This document shows positions 17,481 through 24,029 of a DNA stretch of 26,568 bases, piece by piece. How positions within the stretch are numbered: the stretch's first letter is position 1; the number at the start of each line of letters is the position of its first letter. The stretch is taken from positions 1 to 26,568 of the forward strand of contig VSMX01000007.1 in NCBI GenBank assembly GCA_009773975.1. Direction: 5' to 3'. The notes under the pieces are model-generated. The model searched no databases and had not been told where the DNA came from. It saw only the letters and a list, made by a program, of their open reading frames with translations. This DNA comes from Desulfovibrio sp. (GTDB lineage Bacteria; Desulfobacterota; Desulfovibrionia; Desulfovibrionales; Desulfovibrionaceae). A program made the translations under genes and the position numbers.

Positions 17481-17888
17481 TCAGGAGAGGCTTTCGAGCG
17501 TCGCGCGCATTAATTCCACATCAATCACCGCGCAATCTTTGCGCATGTGCTCCGGCACGTCTTCGGGCCGGCTTTTGCGGACAGGACTCTGATACAGAAC
17601 CAGAGCCTCCTCGAGCAGGCCGAGGGGCGTGCATGGCTCCCGGGAAAGAGCGTTGTCCGCATTGTCTGGTTGATGTGGAAGCATCACGAGAGAACGGTAA
17701 GGCTGCTGGTGGGGTCTGAAATTTCCATAAAGGGGATGGTTTGCCAGACACCATCCCTGATGCGCAAGATCACGCGCCGTAACAAGAACATCCAGCGCGC
17801 TGCCATCCACAAAACGCAAGTCGGCTGTTTTGGGCGCGGCATCCAGGTATGTGGGATTGTTGCTGATCAGGATCGGACGGTTGGCCAA
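17481..17888 (-). CDS. grdX: GrdX-family protein
   Basis: 135 residues from a TTG at 17888, chosen because GGGGAG lies 7 bases before it and because GrdX proteins normally begin just ahead of the SNNP motif (here MANRPILISNNP). The frame is open up to a TTG at 17954, but that codon falls inside the 3' arm of the glycine riboswitch P1 stem and is very unlikely as a start. Other family-like blocks are GSALDVLVTARDLAHQGW, NHPLYGN and PYRSLVML. GrdX is the first gene of many glycine reductase operons; its role is unknown. It is followed by a 116-bp gap with two short GC stems (17395-17407 and 17465-17477) before grdE. The TTG start suggests a low product level. Confidence 0.82.
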   Translation of the reverse strand: MANRPILISNNPTYLDAAPKTADLRFVDGSALDVLVTARDLAHQGWCLANHPLYGNFRPHQQPYRSLVMLPHQPDNADNALSREPCTPLGLLEEALVLYQSPVRKSRPEDVPEHMRKDCAVIDVELMRATLESLS

Positions 17889-17946
17889 GATGTATCTCCC
17901 CAAGTCTATGGCCCTGTCACGCCCCTGGCGCTTCAGCGGTACGTCC

Positions 17947-18042
17947 TGCTGCAATCCTTTTGCCTGAAAGTTTCAGCCCGTATCGCGGGCCTTGCCTCTT
18001 CGGCGATCTTCGGGATTGTCCCAAAGATTCTCTCTTGCAGCA
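17947..18042 (-). promoter_or_regulatory. Glycine riboswitch, single aptamer, heading the grd operon
   Basis: Read on the minus strand. P1 is a perfect 8-bp stem, TGCTGCAA (18042-18035) with TTGCAGCA (17954-17947). Inside it come GAGAG, pairing with CTTTC; an AATCTT/GAAGAT arm topped by GGG-ACAA-TCCC; the conserved core CGCCGAAGAGGCAAG; a GCCCG/CGGGC stem; and the hallmark TGAAACTTTCAGGCAAAAGGA. These are the conserved elements of the glycine aptamer. No second aptamer is seen on either side, so it is of the single type. About 58 bases separate it from the grdX start; a CGCC/GGCG stem (17920-17930) lies in between. No T-run terminator is visible, so control may be at translation of grdX or through a structure I cannot see. 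Confidence 0.93.
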
Positions 18043-18076
18043 TTCATCCGTGTTTTTGGTAAGTTCTTTATTTCAC

Positions 18077-18105
18077 ATTCTGGCAAATTTGGCAAGCATT
18101 TTCAA
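18077..18105 (-). promoter_or_regulatory. Candidate promoter nearest the riboswitch
   Basis: On the minus strand TTGAAA (18105-18100) and CAGAAT (18082-18077) are spaced by 17 bases, giving 5 of 6 and 4 of 6 matches to the main sigma factor consensus. Transcription would begin about 30 bases before the riboswitch. Confidence 0.4.
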
Positions 18106-18134
18106 AAATTTTGTTATTATGTGAAAAAATTTTG

Positions 18135-18163
18135 ATTTTAACGTAGGTTACGTTATAAGCCAA
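18135..18163 (-). promoter_or_regulatory. Candidate promoter with palindrome TAACGTAGGTTACGTTA
   Basis: On the minus strand TTGGCT (18163-18158) and TAAAAT (18140-18135) are spaced by 17 bases. The spacer and the edge of the -10 box are filled by an inverted repeat with perfect 7-bp arms TAACGTA/TACGTTA and a 3-base centre (18139-18155). This is where a repressor or a spacer-binding activator would sit. It lies downstream of the mop terminator, so it points at grdX. Confidence 0.5.
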
Positions 18164-18183
18164 CATGGCGTTTGCAATAAAAA

Positions 18184-18205
18184 AGGCAGGCGAATCTGCC
18201 TGCCT
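18184..18205 (-). terminator. Rho-independent terminator after mop
   Basis: A perfect 8-bp stem (AGGCAGGC/GCCTGCCT, 6-base loop) is followed on the minus strand by six T. It lies 67 bases past the mop stop and separates mop from the grd operon. Confidence 0.9.
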
Positions 18206-18272
18206 CAATTCATGCCCCTGATTTATCTGCCCCCTGCCTGTTGGCAGGGCTGAAAACCGGCGCAAAATATAT

Positions 18273-18482
18273 TTAGTCTTTTACGGGGATCACGTTGATT
18301 GCCTTGACAAGCAGACGAACCTGATCGCCTGGCTTGAGATCCAGGTCGTCCATGGAATCCCTGCTGATCACACAGGTCATGCCAAGGGGGCCTTCGAGGG
18401 CAAATTCGGCCTGGGCCATTACTTCATCTTTTTTGACTTTCTTGACAACCGCGCGAAGATCGTTTCTTACACCATATTTCAT
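18273..18482 (-). CDS. mop: Molbindin (Mop), molybdate-binding TOBE protein
   Basis: 69 residues, a single Mop/TOBE domain: SARN-like GVRNDLRAVVKKVKKDEV at the N-terminus, the conserved MTCVISRDSMDDLDLKPGDQV in the middle, and the end strand VRLLVKAINVIPVKD. Such proteins form hexamers that store or buffer molybdate or tungstate in the cytoplasm. AAGGAG lies 10 bases before the ATG at 18482. It is a single-gene unit with its own terminator, and nothing around it makes molybdenum enzymes, so the link to the grd operon may be only position. Confidence 0.88.
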   Translation of the reverse strand: MKYGVRNDLRAVVKKVKKDEVMAQAEFALEGPLGMTCVISRDSMDDLDLKPGDQVRLLVKAINVIPVKD

Positions 18483-18536
18483 AATATTAATTCTCCTTTT
18501 TGTCTGGGGGATTAAACCCCTGGTTTATTTGCTTGC

Positions 18537-18587
18537 GCCTTGTGGGCAGGCATACATTGAACATAAAACACAAGGCTCTCTTGGCAA
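18537..18587 (-). promoter_or_regulatory. Candidate mop promoter with overlapping dyad
   Basis: On the minus strand TTGCCA (18587-18582) and TATGTT (18565-18560) are 16 bases apart. A perfect 8-bp inverted repeat, GCCTTGTG (18537-18544) and CACAAGGC (18569-18576), straddles the -10 box and could be an operator. The match to promoter consensus is modest. Confidence 0.35.
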
Positions 18588-19028
18588 GTGTCTGTTTTTT
18601 TATTTTGCAAAACAGGAAAGCGAATGACATTTTGATTGCGCAAAAACAATGTCCATCGGCTTGATTTTTTTGAAAATTTCCCCTGTATGCCACAATTGGG
18701 GAATTGAAAAAAATATTTTTTTGCAAAACTGAAGATGACAGGCAGAACTTAAATCCTTATGTATTCAGTACAGGGCAAACAAATTTTGTTTGTGTTGCTT
18801 TTTTAAAGCCTTTTTCCGGGGATGGAGAAAAAATGTTGTTCAAAGGCCCACGGCAGACATACACATCCTGGCAATGAACGCCAAATGGTTCCGCAGGCTG
18901 CGGAACGATTGCGCGGCCAGGGTTTGTCATTCTTGCTGCGCGTGGCGCAAGGACATTTTTATTCTGAATGATTCTTCCGCCGCGTGTTGCAAGGGGGTTC
19001 AACCACTTTCAACCGCTGGAGGAAGCTC
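18588..19028 (+). other. Gene-free gap with stable hairpins
   Basis: No credible gene is found in these 441 bases. The left part is A/T-rich and belongs to the mop upstream region. The right part holds a nested structure: arms CCTGGC (18867-18872) and GCCAGG (18916-18921) enclose a perfect 8-bp stem with a 3-base loop (18888-18906). A third partial stem follows near 18932-18950. No tRNA fits; in particular I searched it for a selenocysteine tRNA and found no matching arms. It may be the leader of the remnant gene that follows or an unnamed structured RNA. Confidence 0.35.
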
Positions 19029-19151
19029 ATGCTCCGCAAGCTCGTCTTATATGCCGCCATATTGGCTATTTTCTCATTTGCAGTTCCCGCAAAATCCGCG
19101 GAATTCCTGAACATCGCAACCGGTCCAACAGAAGGAAGCAATGGATCTTGA
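19029..19151 (+). pseudogene. Remnant of a TAXI-type TRAP receptor gene (first 40 codons)
   Basis: The ATG at 19029 has a strong GGAGG 6 bases upstream. The frame encodes a Sec signal peptide (MLRKLVLYAAILAIFSFAVP, cleavage near AKSA) followed by EFLNIATGPTEG, which resembles the start of mature TAXI-family solute receptors (pattern IATG-x-T-x-G). It then stops after 40 residues at 19149-19151, whereas such receptors have about 320. The rest of the gene is absent; the next sequence belongs to an unrelated family. The most simple reading is that a deletion removed the remainder. The family match rests on a short stretch and is tentative. Confidence 0.5.
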
Positions 19152-19419
19152 AAAAGAAGCCATGCTATGCCCGGATAATCCTGAAACCATGTGCAACCCT
19201 GTCTTGCAGGCCCTGATCATGAATGACGCCAAAGTGGATTTCAATGTGTTGCTTGGACTTTGCGTTGGCCATGACAGCATGGTGCTCAAGCACCTGGAGG
19301 CCCCGGCAACGATATTGGCCGTAAAAGACCGCTTGCTTGGTCACAACCCGCTTGCGAATATCAATGCCTCTGACGGTTATTTCAATTATATGCGCAGACC
19401 GGTGGAAGAACTCGAATGA
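19141..19419 (+). pseudogene. C-terminal fragment of a DUF1847 metal-binding protein
   Basis: 92 residues in a different frame from the preceding remnant. The blocks PETMCNPVLQALIMNDAKVDFN, LGLCVGHDSMVLKH and LAVKDRLLGHNPLA match the C-terminal third of DUF1847 proteins, which are normally over 200 residues and cysteine-rich at the N-terminus. About 120 N-terminal residues are missing. An ATG at 19141 has GAAGGAAG just upstream, so a short product could still be made, but the loss of the cysteine-rich half argues for a broken gene. It ends 69 bases before selD and would be on the same transcript. Confidence 0.65.
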
Positions 19420-19488
19420 GGCCGCAACAGATAACGTGACTAATATTATGAATCCTGCCCAACCCATAAATATAAAGGAATAATCCCA

Positions 19489-20547
19489 ATGAAACTGCTT
19501 GAAAAGGCAAAGGCGGCCGGTTGAGCTGCCAAACTGGCTCCAGGGGTCCTGGAAAATCTTTTACACAGTGTAAAAACGTCTCCCAGGCCCGATCTTGAAT
19601 CGCGCCTCCTGGCAGGCAGAGCATATAATGAAGACGCGGCAATTCTGTCGGTTCCTCCCGGGTACGCTATTGTCCAGACTGTGGATGTGCTTGCGCCCAT
19701 TGTAAATGATGGCTTTGCCTTTGGCAGGATTGCCGCGGCAAACGCGCTTTCCGATGTTTATGCCATGGGCGGCGAGCCGTGGTGCGCCATGAGCCTGGCG
19801 TTTTTCCCGCCGGAACTGGCCACCAGCGAAAGCGACCATACGATAACAGCAATCCTTCAGGGATCGATTGACGCCATGCTGGAAGCCGGCGCGGTATCGG
19901 CGGGCGGTCATACGGTAGAGGACGATGAACTGAAATATGGTCTTTCCGTTACCGGTATAATCAAGCCGGAGCATATTGCCAGGAATGACGGGCTCAAGCC
20001 AGGCCAGATACTGATGCTGACCAAACCTCTTGGGGTTGGCATTCTTGCAACTGGCGTGAAAGCCAACTGGGATCATGCCGCTGAGAGCGAGGCAGAGATA
20101 ACAACCTGGTGCGGCAAATTAAACAAGGGCGGCGCGGAGGTGATTCGCCGCCTCGGCATAACTGGCGCAACCGACATAACCGGCTTTGGCATTGGCGGCC
20201 ACGCCATGGAAATGGCCCATGCTTCCGGGGTCTGCGTGGAATTGCGTATGGCTGATTTGCCATTGCTGCCCCATGTTCTGGACTATGCCAGGGATGGCTT
20301 GATACCCGCGGGCACCCATGCCAACGCAAGGCATTGCATTTCGCGGACTCTCGTTGACAAGGATGCTGATGAATCCCTGGTCAGTCTTGTTTTTGATGCC
20401 CAGACATCCGGCGGCATTCTCCTTTCCGTGCCTCCGGAAAAAGTTGACGCTGCTGCGGAAATCCTTGGCGAATATGGTGATCTTGCCGCTATTGTGGGAG
20501 AAGTGCGCAAGGCAAGGGCGGATGGCAAGGAACTTGTCTTGAAGTGA
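19489..20547 (+). CDS. selD: Selenophosphate synthetase, itself a selenoprotein (Sec12)
   Basis: 352 residues with the TGA at 19522-19524 read as selenocysteine. The N-terminus KAAG-U-AAKLAPGVL aligns with the catalytic GAGCGCK-type segment of SelD: Sec12 takes the place of the active cysteine and Lys15 that of the essential lysine. The conserved ATP/Mg region follows (NEDAAIL, then TVDVLAPIVNDGFAFGRIAAANALSDVYAMGG), as do GGHTVEDDELKYG and TDITGFGIGGHAMEM. It makes selenophosphate from selenide and ATP. AAGGAA lies about 8 bases before the ATG. Without UGA readthrough only 11 residues would be made; a caller may instead start at an internal GTG at 19681. A convergent terminator separates it from selA. 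Confidence 0.95.
19539..19553 (+). promoter_or_regulatory. SECIS-like hairpin in selD
   Basis: Fourteen bases after the UGA, TCCAGG-GGT-CCTGGA forms a perfect 6-bp stem with a GGU loop. It has the same loop and nearly the same spacing as the hairpin in grdB, fitting SelB recognition. Inferred from shape only. Confidence 0.65.
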
Positions 20548-20570
20548 TGCGTTTAATCGTTGGAAAGACA

Positions 20571-20593
20571 AACCCGGCCATTGCGGCCGGGTT
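20571..20593. terminator. Bidirectional terminator between selD and selA
   Basis: A perfect 9-bp GC-rich stem (AACCCGGCC/GGCCGGGTT, 5-base loop) lies 24 bases after the selD stop and 5 bases after the selA stop. T-rich sequence follows on both strands, weaker than a classic T-run on each side. Confidence 0.75.
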
Positions 20594-20597
20594 GCAT

Positions 20598-22013
20598 TTA
20601 ATTAATTTTCGCCATTGCTTCTGTCATGACCCTCGTTACTTCTCGATAGTCATCCTTGTGCAAAGTGCGTGGGTCCAGGCAGAAGGCGTCATTTTCAAGG
20701 CGTCCCACAAGCGGCGGTTCGCAGTCCAGCAATTGATCCCGCAATTTCTGGGGCGCGCAGTTTTTTGGGCGCAGGCAGACCAGAGTTGTGGGCAGGTTGC
20801 ATTCGGGAAATGTCCCCCCCCCAACACGGGAAATATCCTTGCAATATTTGATTTCACAGGCAAGCCCCGCAGAGGTGAGCGCGTTTTTTATTCTTGCGCC
20901 GAGACTGTGGGCAGCCCGGGCAAGCTCTGCCGGTTCCCGGCTTATCATGTGAGGCGTGGGTATATGTTCCCTTGCTTTTTCCGGATCAAGATAAAGTCTC
21001 AAAGTGGCTTCAAGGGCCGCAAGGCAAAGTTTGTCGCAGCGCAGAGCCCGGGCAAGAGGGTTTTTATTGAATTTGTCAATCAGGTCTTTTTTGCCGGCAA
21101 TAATTCCGGCCTGCGGACCGCCCAGGGCTTTGTCGCCAGAAAAGCAGACAACATCCGCGCCGCCTGCAATGACCTCCCCGACTGTAGGTTCCGGGGGCAG
21201 CCCCTCCTGCGAAAAGTCCAGGATATTGCCGCTCCCCAGATCATAAATCAGCGGAAGGTCATGTTCTTCCGCAAGGGTCTTGAGTTCAGGCAACTCCACA
21301 GCTTTATGAAAACCGATTATTCGGAAATTCGAAGTATGCACTGCAAGTATGGCTTTGGTGTTCTCGTTGATCGCATTCCGGTAATCTTTCAGGTGCGTTC
21401 TGTTGGTGGTGCCGACCTCTCTCAGAAAGGTGCCGCTCTTGGCCATGATGTCCGGAATACGAAAACTTCCGCCGATTTCAACCAGTTCACCTCGCGAAAC
21501 AATGGCTTCTCCATTGCTGCAAAGTGTATCGAGAATCAGCAGAACGGCAGCCGCATTGTTGTTGACAACAAGCGCCGCTTCCGCTCCCGTGATGCGGCGG
21601 ACAAGTTCTTCTGTAATATCGTGGCGGCTGCCGCGTTCACCTGTTGCCAGATTCATCTCGAGGTTGCAGTAGCCGCTAGCAGCCATCATCGCTGCTTCGG
21701 AAGCTTCCCTGGCCAGAATGGATCTGCCGAGGTTGGTGTGAATGATTACGCCCGTGGCGTTTAATACCCGTCTGAGTACAGGGCGCAGCTTTTTGCGAAC
21801 ATGGGCAAGCAGCGGGCCAAGCTGGTTTTCAATGGCGAGCGAGCTGGCGTCGGTAATTTTCTTTTCCCGTATCAGCACTCTGATCATGTTCCAGAAATCG
21901 GTAACAAGATCCTTTAGCAAATTCTGTGGAAGCCTCGCCAGATCCGCGTTTTCATCCTTGATGGCTTTGAGGCAAATATCCATTGAGGGAATGGCGCGAA
22001 ACAGTTCCTGCAT
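20598..22013 (-). CDS. selA: L-seryl-tRNA(Sec) selenium transferase
   Basis: 471 residues from the ATG at 22013, preceded by CAGGA at 5 bases; a GTG one codon earlier is also possible. SelA is a pyridoxal phosphate enzyme that turns seryl-tRNA(Sec) into selenocysteinyl-tRNA(Sec) with selenophosphate. The PLP lysine is Lys295 in FSGDKALGGPQAG, the same number as in E. coli. Other SelA blocks are NATGVIIHTNLGRSIL, NLATGERGSRH and VNNNAAAVLL. The gene lies 53 bases downstream of the yedF-like gene and probably shares its transcript, and faces selD. selB and the tRNA gene selC are not in this window. Confidence 0.97.
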   Translation of the reverse strand: MQELFRAIPSMDICLKAIKDENADLARLPQNLLKDLVTDFWNMIRVLIREKKITDASSLAIENQLGPLLAHVRKKLRPVLRRVLNATGVIIHTNLGRSILAREASEAAMMAASGYCNLEMNLATGERGSRHDITEELVRRITGAEAALVVNNNAAAVLLILDTLCSNGEAIVSRGELVEIGGSFRIPDIMAKSGTFLREVGTTNRTHLKDYRNAINENTKAILAVHTSNFRIIGFHKAVELPELKTLAEEHDLPLIYDLGSGNILDFSQEGLPPEPTVGEVIAGGADVVCFSGDKALGGPQAGIIAGKKDLIDKFNKNPLARALRCDKLCLAALEATLRLYLDPEKAREHIPTPHMISREPAELARAAHSLGARIKNALTSAGLACEIKYCKDISRVGGGTFPECNLPTTLVCLRPKNCAPQKLRDQLLDCEPPLVGRLENDAFCLDPRTLHKDDYREVTRVMTEAMAKIN

Positions 22014-22066
22014 CACAATCCTGATATTGAAAAATGATTTGGTTCAATAAAAAACATGACAATGCC

Positions 22067-22660
22067 CTATGGGCGGACAACTTTGCTGGCCATGGAAATG
22101 GATGTCATCACATCCATCATGTTTGTTGTCTCGCCTACCTGTTTTTGCTCCATTAAGCCGTAGTGCATGAGGCATGTGCCGCATACAAGAATGCCGGTCC
22201 CGGAAGCAGCAAGACTTTTGAGATTCTCAAGGCAGGGGCCGGGCAGGGCGGCAAGCTTTACGCCGCCATTCAGCAGGATAATACGCCAGAGGCTTTGGCC
22301 AAGTTCCGGCAGGCTTCCCAAAAAAGTGGCCATGAGCCTGGCGCCAAGATCATCGTCCCCCCTGCCAAGTGTTTCGCTGGTGATCAGGATGAGGGTCTTG
22401 TCTTCATCCTCCTGGTGAACCTGTTGCGCCCGTGGCTGGTCCGCCTTTCTGGATGCCATGATTTTCCATTGGCTATCGCCAATTTTTTCCGTGGAAGCCT
22501 CATAGCCATTGCTGCCCAAAAAGCGGTTTACATTTTCGACTGCGGCGAGATTGTCAACAACCACGATCATCTTGTCGGGAGTTGCGTCCCTGATGGCCTC
22601 ACGACAGCGAATTACGGGCTGGGGACATTGCAGTCCCCTGCAGTCAAGATTTTTTTCCAT
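22067..22660 (-). CDS. yedF: YedF-like selenium metabolism protein (TusA + DsrE-like domains)
   Basis: 197 residues in two parts. Residues 1-75 are a TusA/SirA-like domain with the CPQP motif (Cys12, LDCRGLQCPQPVIRCREAI). Residues from about 88 are a DsrE-like domain (LILITSETLGRGDDDLGARLM) ending in CGTCLMHYG (Cys160 and Cys163). This two-domain form is the one that occurs beside selenium genes and is thought to handle selenium or sulfur delivery. Its exact reaction is unknown. It heads the operon with selA. The site before the ATG at 22660 is weak (AAGG about 11 bases up). Confidence 0.9.
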   Translation of the reverse strand: MEKNLDCRGLQCPQPVIRCREAIRDATPDKMIVVVDNLAAVENVNRFLGSNGYEASTEKIGDSQWKIMASRKADQPRAQQVHQEDEDKTLILITSETLGRGDDDLGARLMATFLGSLPELGQSLWRIILLNGGVKLAALPGPCLENLKSLAASGTGILVCGTCLMHYGLMEQKQVGETTNMMDVMTSISMASKVVRP

Positions 22661-22772
22661 TGCAAAATCAGCCTTAATTATATATTAACCAATTATTTAA
22701 TATTTAATTTATCCTATATGGATACAAAAGACTGTGTCAAGAACATTGCAACCATCTGGAGGAAGAAATTTG
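22661..22772. promoter_or_regulatory. Divergent A/T-rich promoter region between yedF and the pst remnant
   Basis: The gap is over 70 percent A/T. A perfect TATAAT-like box on the minus strand (near 22683-22678) suits yedF. For the plus strand TTGCAA-N17-TATTAA near 22663-22691 is a possible promoter. The dyad TATCC-TATAT-GGATA (22710-22724) stands in the middle and could be an operator. No known regulator site is recognised. Confidence 0.35.
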
Positions 22773-23142
22773 ATGCGCGGTATGTTCAAACTTTTTGGCG
22801 GCATTTTGATGGCAGGCTTATTTTTGGCGGGGCAGGCTTTTGCCGCAGATCAGCTTTGTTCTTCCAGCCAGCATCCGCGCATTGGTTTCCGCCGGGCTTC
22901 TTGGTTTTGGCAGGGCGCTTGGCGATACATTGATACCCCTGATGCTGGCTGGAAATGCGCCTGCGATTCCAGATTCCCTCAATGGCGGAATGCGCGCCCT
23001 GACGGCTCACATGGCTCTGGTTACAGCCAATGAAGTTGGCGGGGCCGCCTATAATTCTCTTTTTCTGGCAGGTTTGATACTTTTGCTCACCAATGCCGGC
23101 GCAAGCCTGCTGTTAAGGCGCCTTGGAGAAAGCCGCAAATGA
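22773..23142 (+). pseudogene. Deletion remnant: start of a phosphate-binding protein gene fused to the end of pstC
   Basis: The ATG at 22773, with GGAGG about 10 bases upstream, opens a signal peptide (MRGMFKLFGGILMAGLFLAG, then QAFAADQ). At about 22850 the sequence changes family: in the +1 frame it encodes the C-terminal part of a PstC permease (FVLPASIRALVSAGLLGFGRALGDT, then LMLAGNAP, then TAHMALVTANEVGGAAYNSLFLAGLILLL) up to the stop at 23140-23142. The signal peptide frame itself runs on as nonsense to 23033. So most of a binding-protein gene and two thirds of pstC are missing. The pstC end still overlaps pstA by ATGA, the normal operon junction. A TTG at 22840 could at best start a 100-residue permease fragment. 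Confidence 0.7.
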
Positions 23143-24029
23143 TTTTTTTCCGCCAGATCACCAGGTTTGGCCTTTCCTGGCTGTTGCGGTGCCTTGGGCT
23201 GTTGCTTGTTTCGACAATCTGCGGACTGATGCTTTTTCTTTTGACGCGTGGCGCTCCTGCCCTGGGCAGGGAACTTTTTTTCGGCACGACACCGGTTTGG
23301 GAAGCCATTACCGGGGCAAAGCCGGTTTGGGATGGCTTGTGGCCGGCCTGCGCCGGCACAATTTGCCTGGTTATTTTGAGCGTTCTGATTGTGCTTTTTC
23401 CTGGCATTGGTTGCGGTATATATCTTGCGGAGTTTTCCCATAAACGCAGCGCGCGCTTCGTGCGCCTTTCGCTGGATATTTTGGCTGGAACTCCATCAAT
23501 TGTCATGGGGCTTTTTGGCTTTACCCTGATTTTGTTTCTGCGCCACACCTTTTTCCCCTCGGCAAATACTTCGCTTATCCTGGCTGCCTGTTGCCTTGCG
23601 TTGCTAATTCTTCCCGCGCTTGCAATAACAACGTGTCAGGCTCTTGAATCCGTGCCGTCATCCATAAAGCTGGCTGCCACGGCCATGGGTTTCAGCAAAA
23701 GCCAGAGCATTTTTCATGTTCTTCTGCCGGCAGCGCGCCAGGGTATAAATGCAGGCATTATTCTGGCCATTGGTCGCGCAGCGGAGGATACGGCGGTCGT
23801 CATGCTTACCGGCGCGGTTGCCAATGCCGGGTTGCCTGGCGGCCTTGGCGTAAAATTTGAAGCCTTGTCTTTTTCCATTTTTTATACAGCTGCCCAGTAT
23901 CAAAGCCAGGAAGAACTTGTCCGCGGCTTTGGCGCCGCGCTTGTGCTGTTGACGCTTTCGGGAATCATGCTCGCCTTGTCTTCCCTTGTGGAAAACCGTT
24001 TCCGCCTCCGCTGGCAGGGAGGGATATGA
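23139..24029 (+). CDS. pstA: Phosphate-type ABC transporter permease PstA
   Basis: 296 residues, intact. Six hydrophobic segments and the permease signature are seen: LAGTPSIVMGLFGF, then AATAMGFSKSQSIFHVLLPAA with the conserved G that contacts the ATPase, then IGRAAEDTAVVMLTGA. With PstC it would form the membrane channel for phosphate uptake. Here the partner PstC is truncated, so the pair cannot be complete unless another copy supplies it or PstA acts alone. The start overlaps the pstC remnant stop and its own stop overlaps pstB, both as ATGA. Confidence 0.88.
   Translation: MIFFRQITRFGLSWLLRCLGLLLVSTICGLMLFLLTRGAPALGRELFFGTTPVWEAITGAKPVWDGLWPACAGTICLVILSVLIVLFPGIGCGIYLAEFSHKRSARFVRLSLDILAGTPSIVMGLFGFTLILFLRHTFFPSANTSLILAACCLALLILPALAITTCQALESVPSSIKLAATAMGFSKSQSIFHVLLPAARQGINAGIILAIGRAAEDTAVVMLTGAVANAGLPGGLGVKFEALSFSIFYTAAQYQSQEELVRGFGAALVLLTLSGIMLALSSLVENRFRLRWQGGI

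Noticed and set aside
17889..17946. A second glycine aptamer after the first one
   Set aside because: The stretch is too short and lacks the GAGAG start and the CAGGCAAAAGGA end; none is found upstream of 18042 either.
18135..18163. A MerR-type promoter
   Set aside because: MerR-family promoters normally have a 19-20 bp spacer; this one is 17, so the palindrome is noted without naming a family.
18588..19028. Selenocysteine tRNA gene (selC) near the selenium genes
   Set aside because: A GGTTCAACC-like segment near 18995 suggested a T-loop, but its flanks do not pair, and no TCA anticodon arm or 8-bp acceptor is present.
20544..21764. A 406-codon plus-strand frame after selD
   Set aside because: It is antisense to selA and begins before the selD terminator; no family features.
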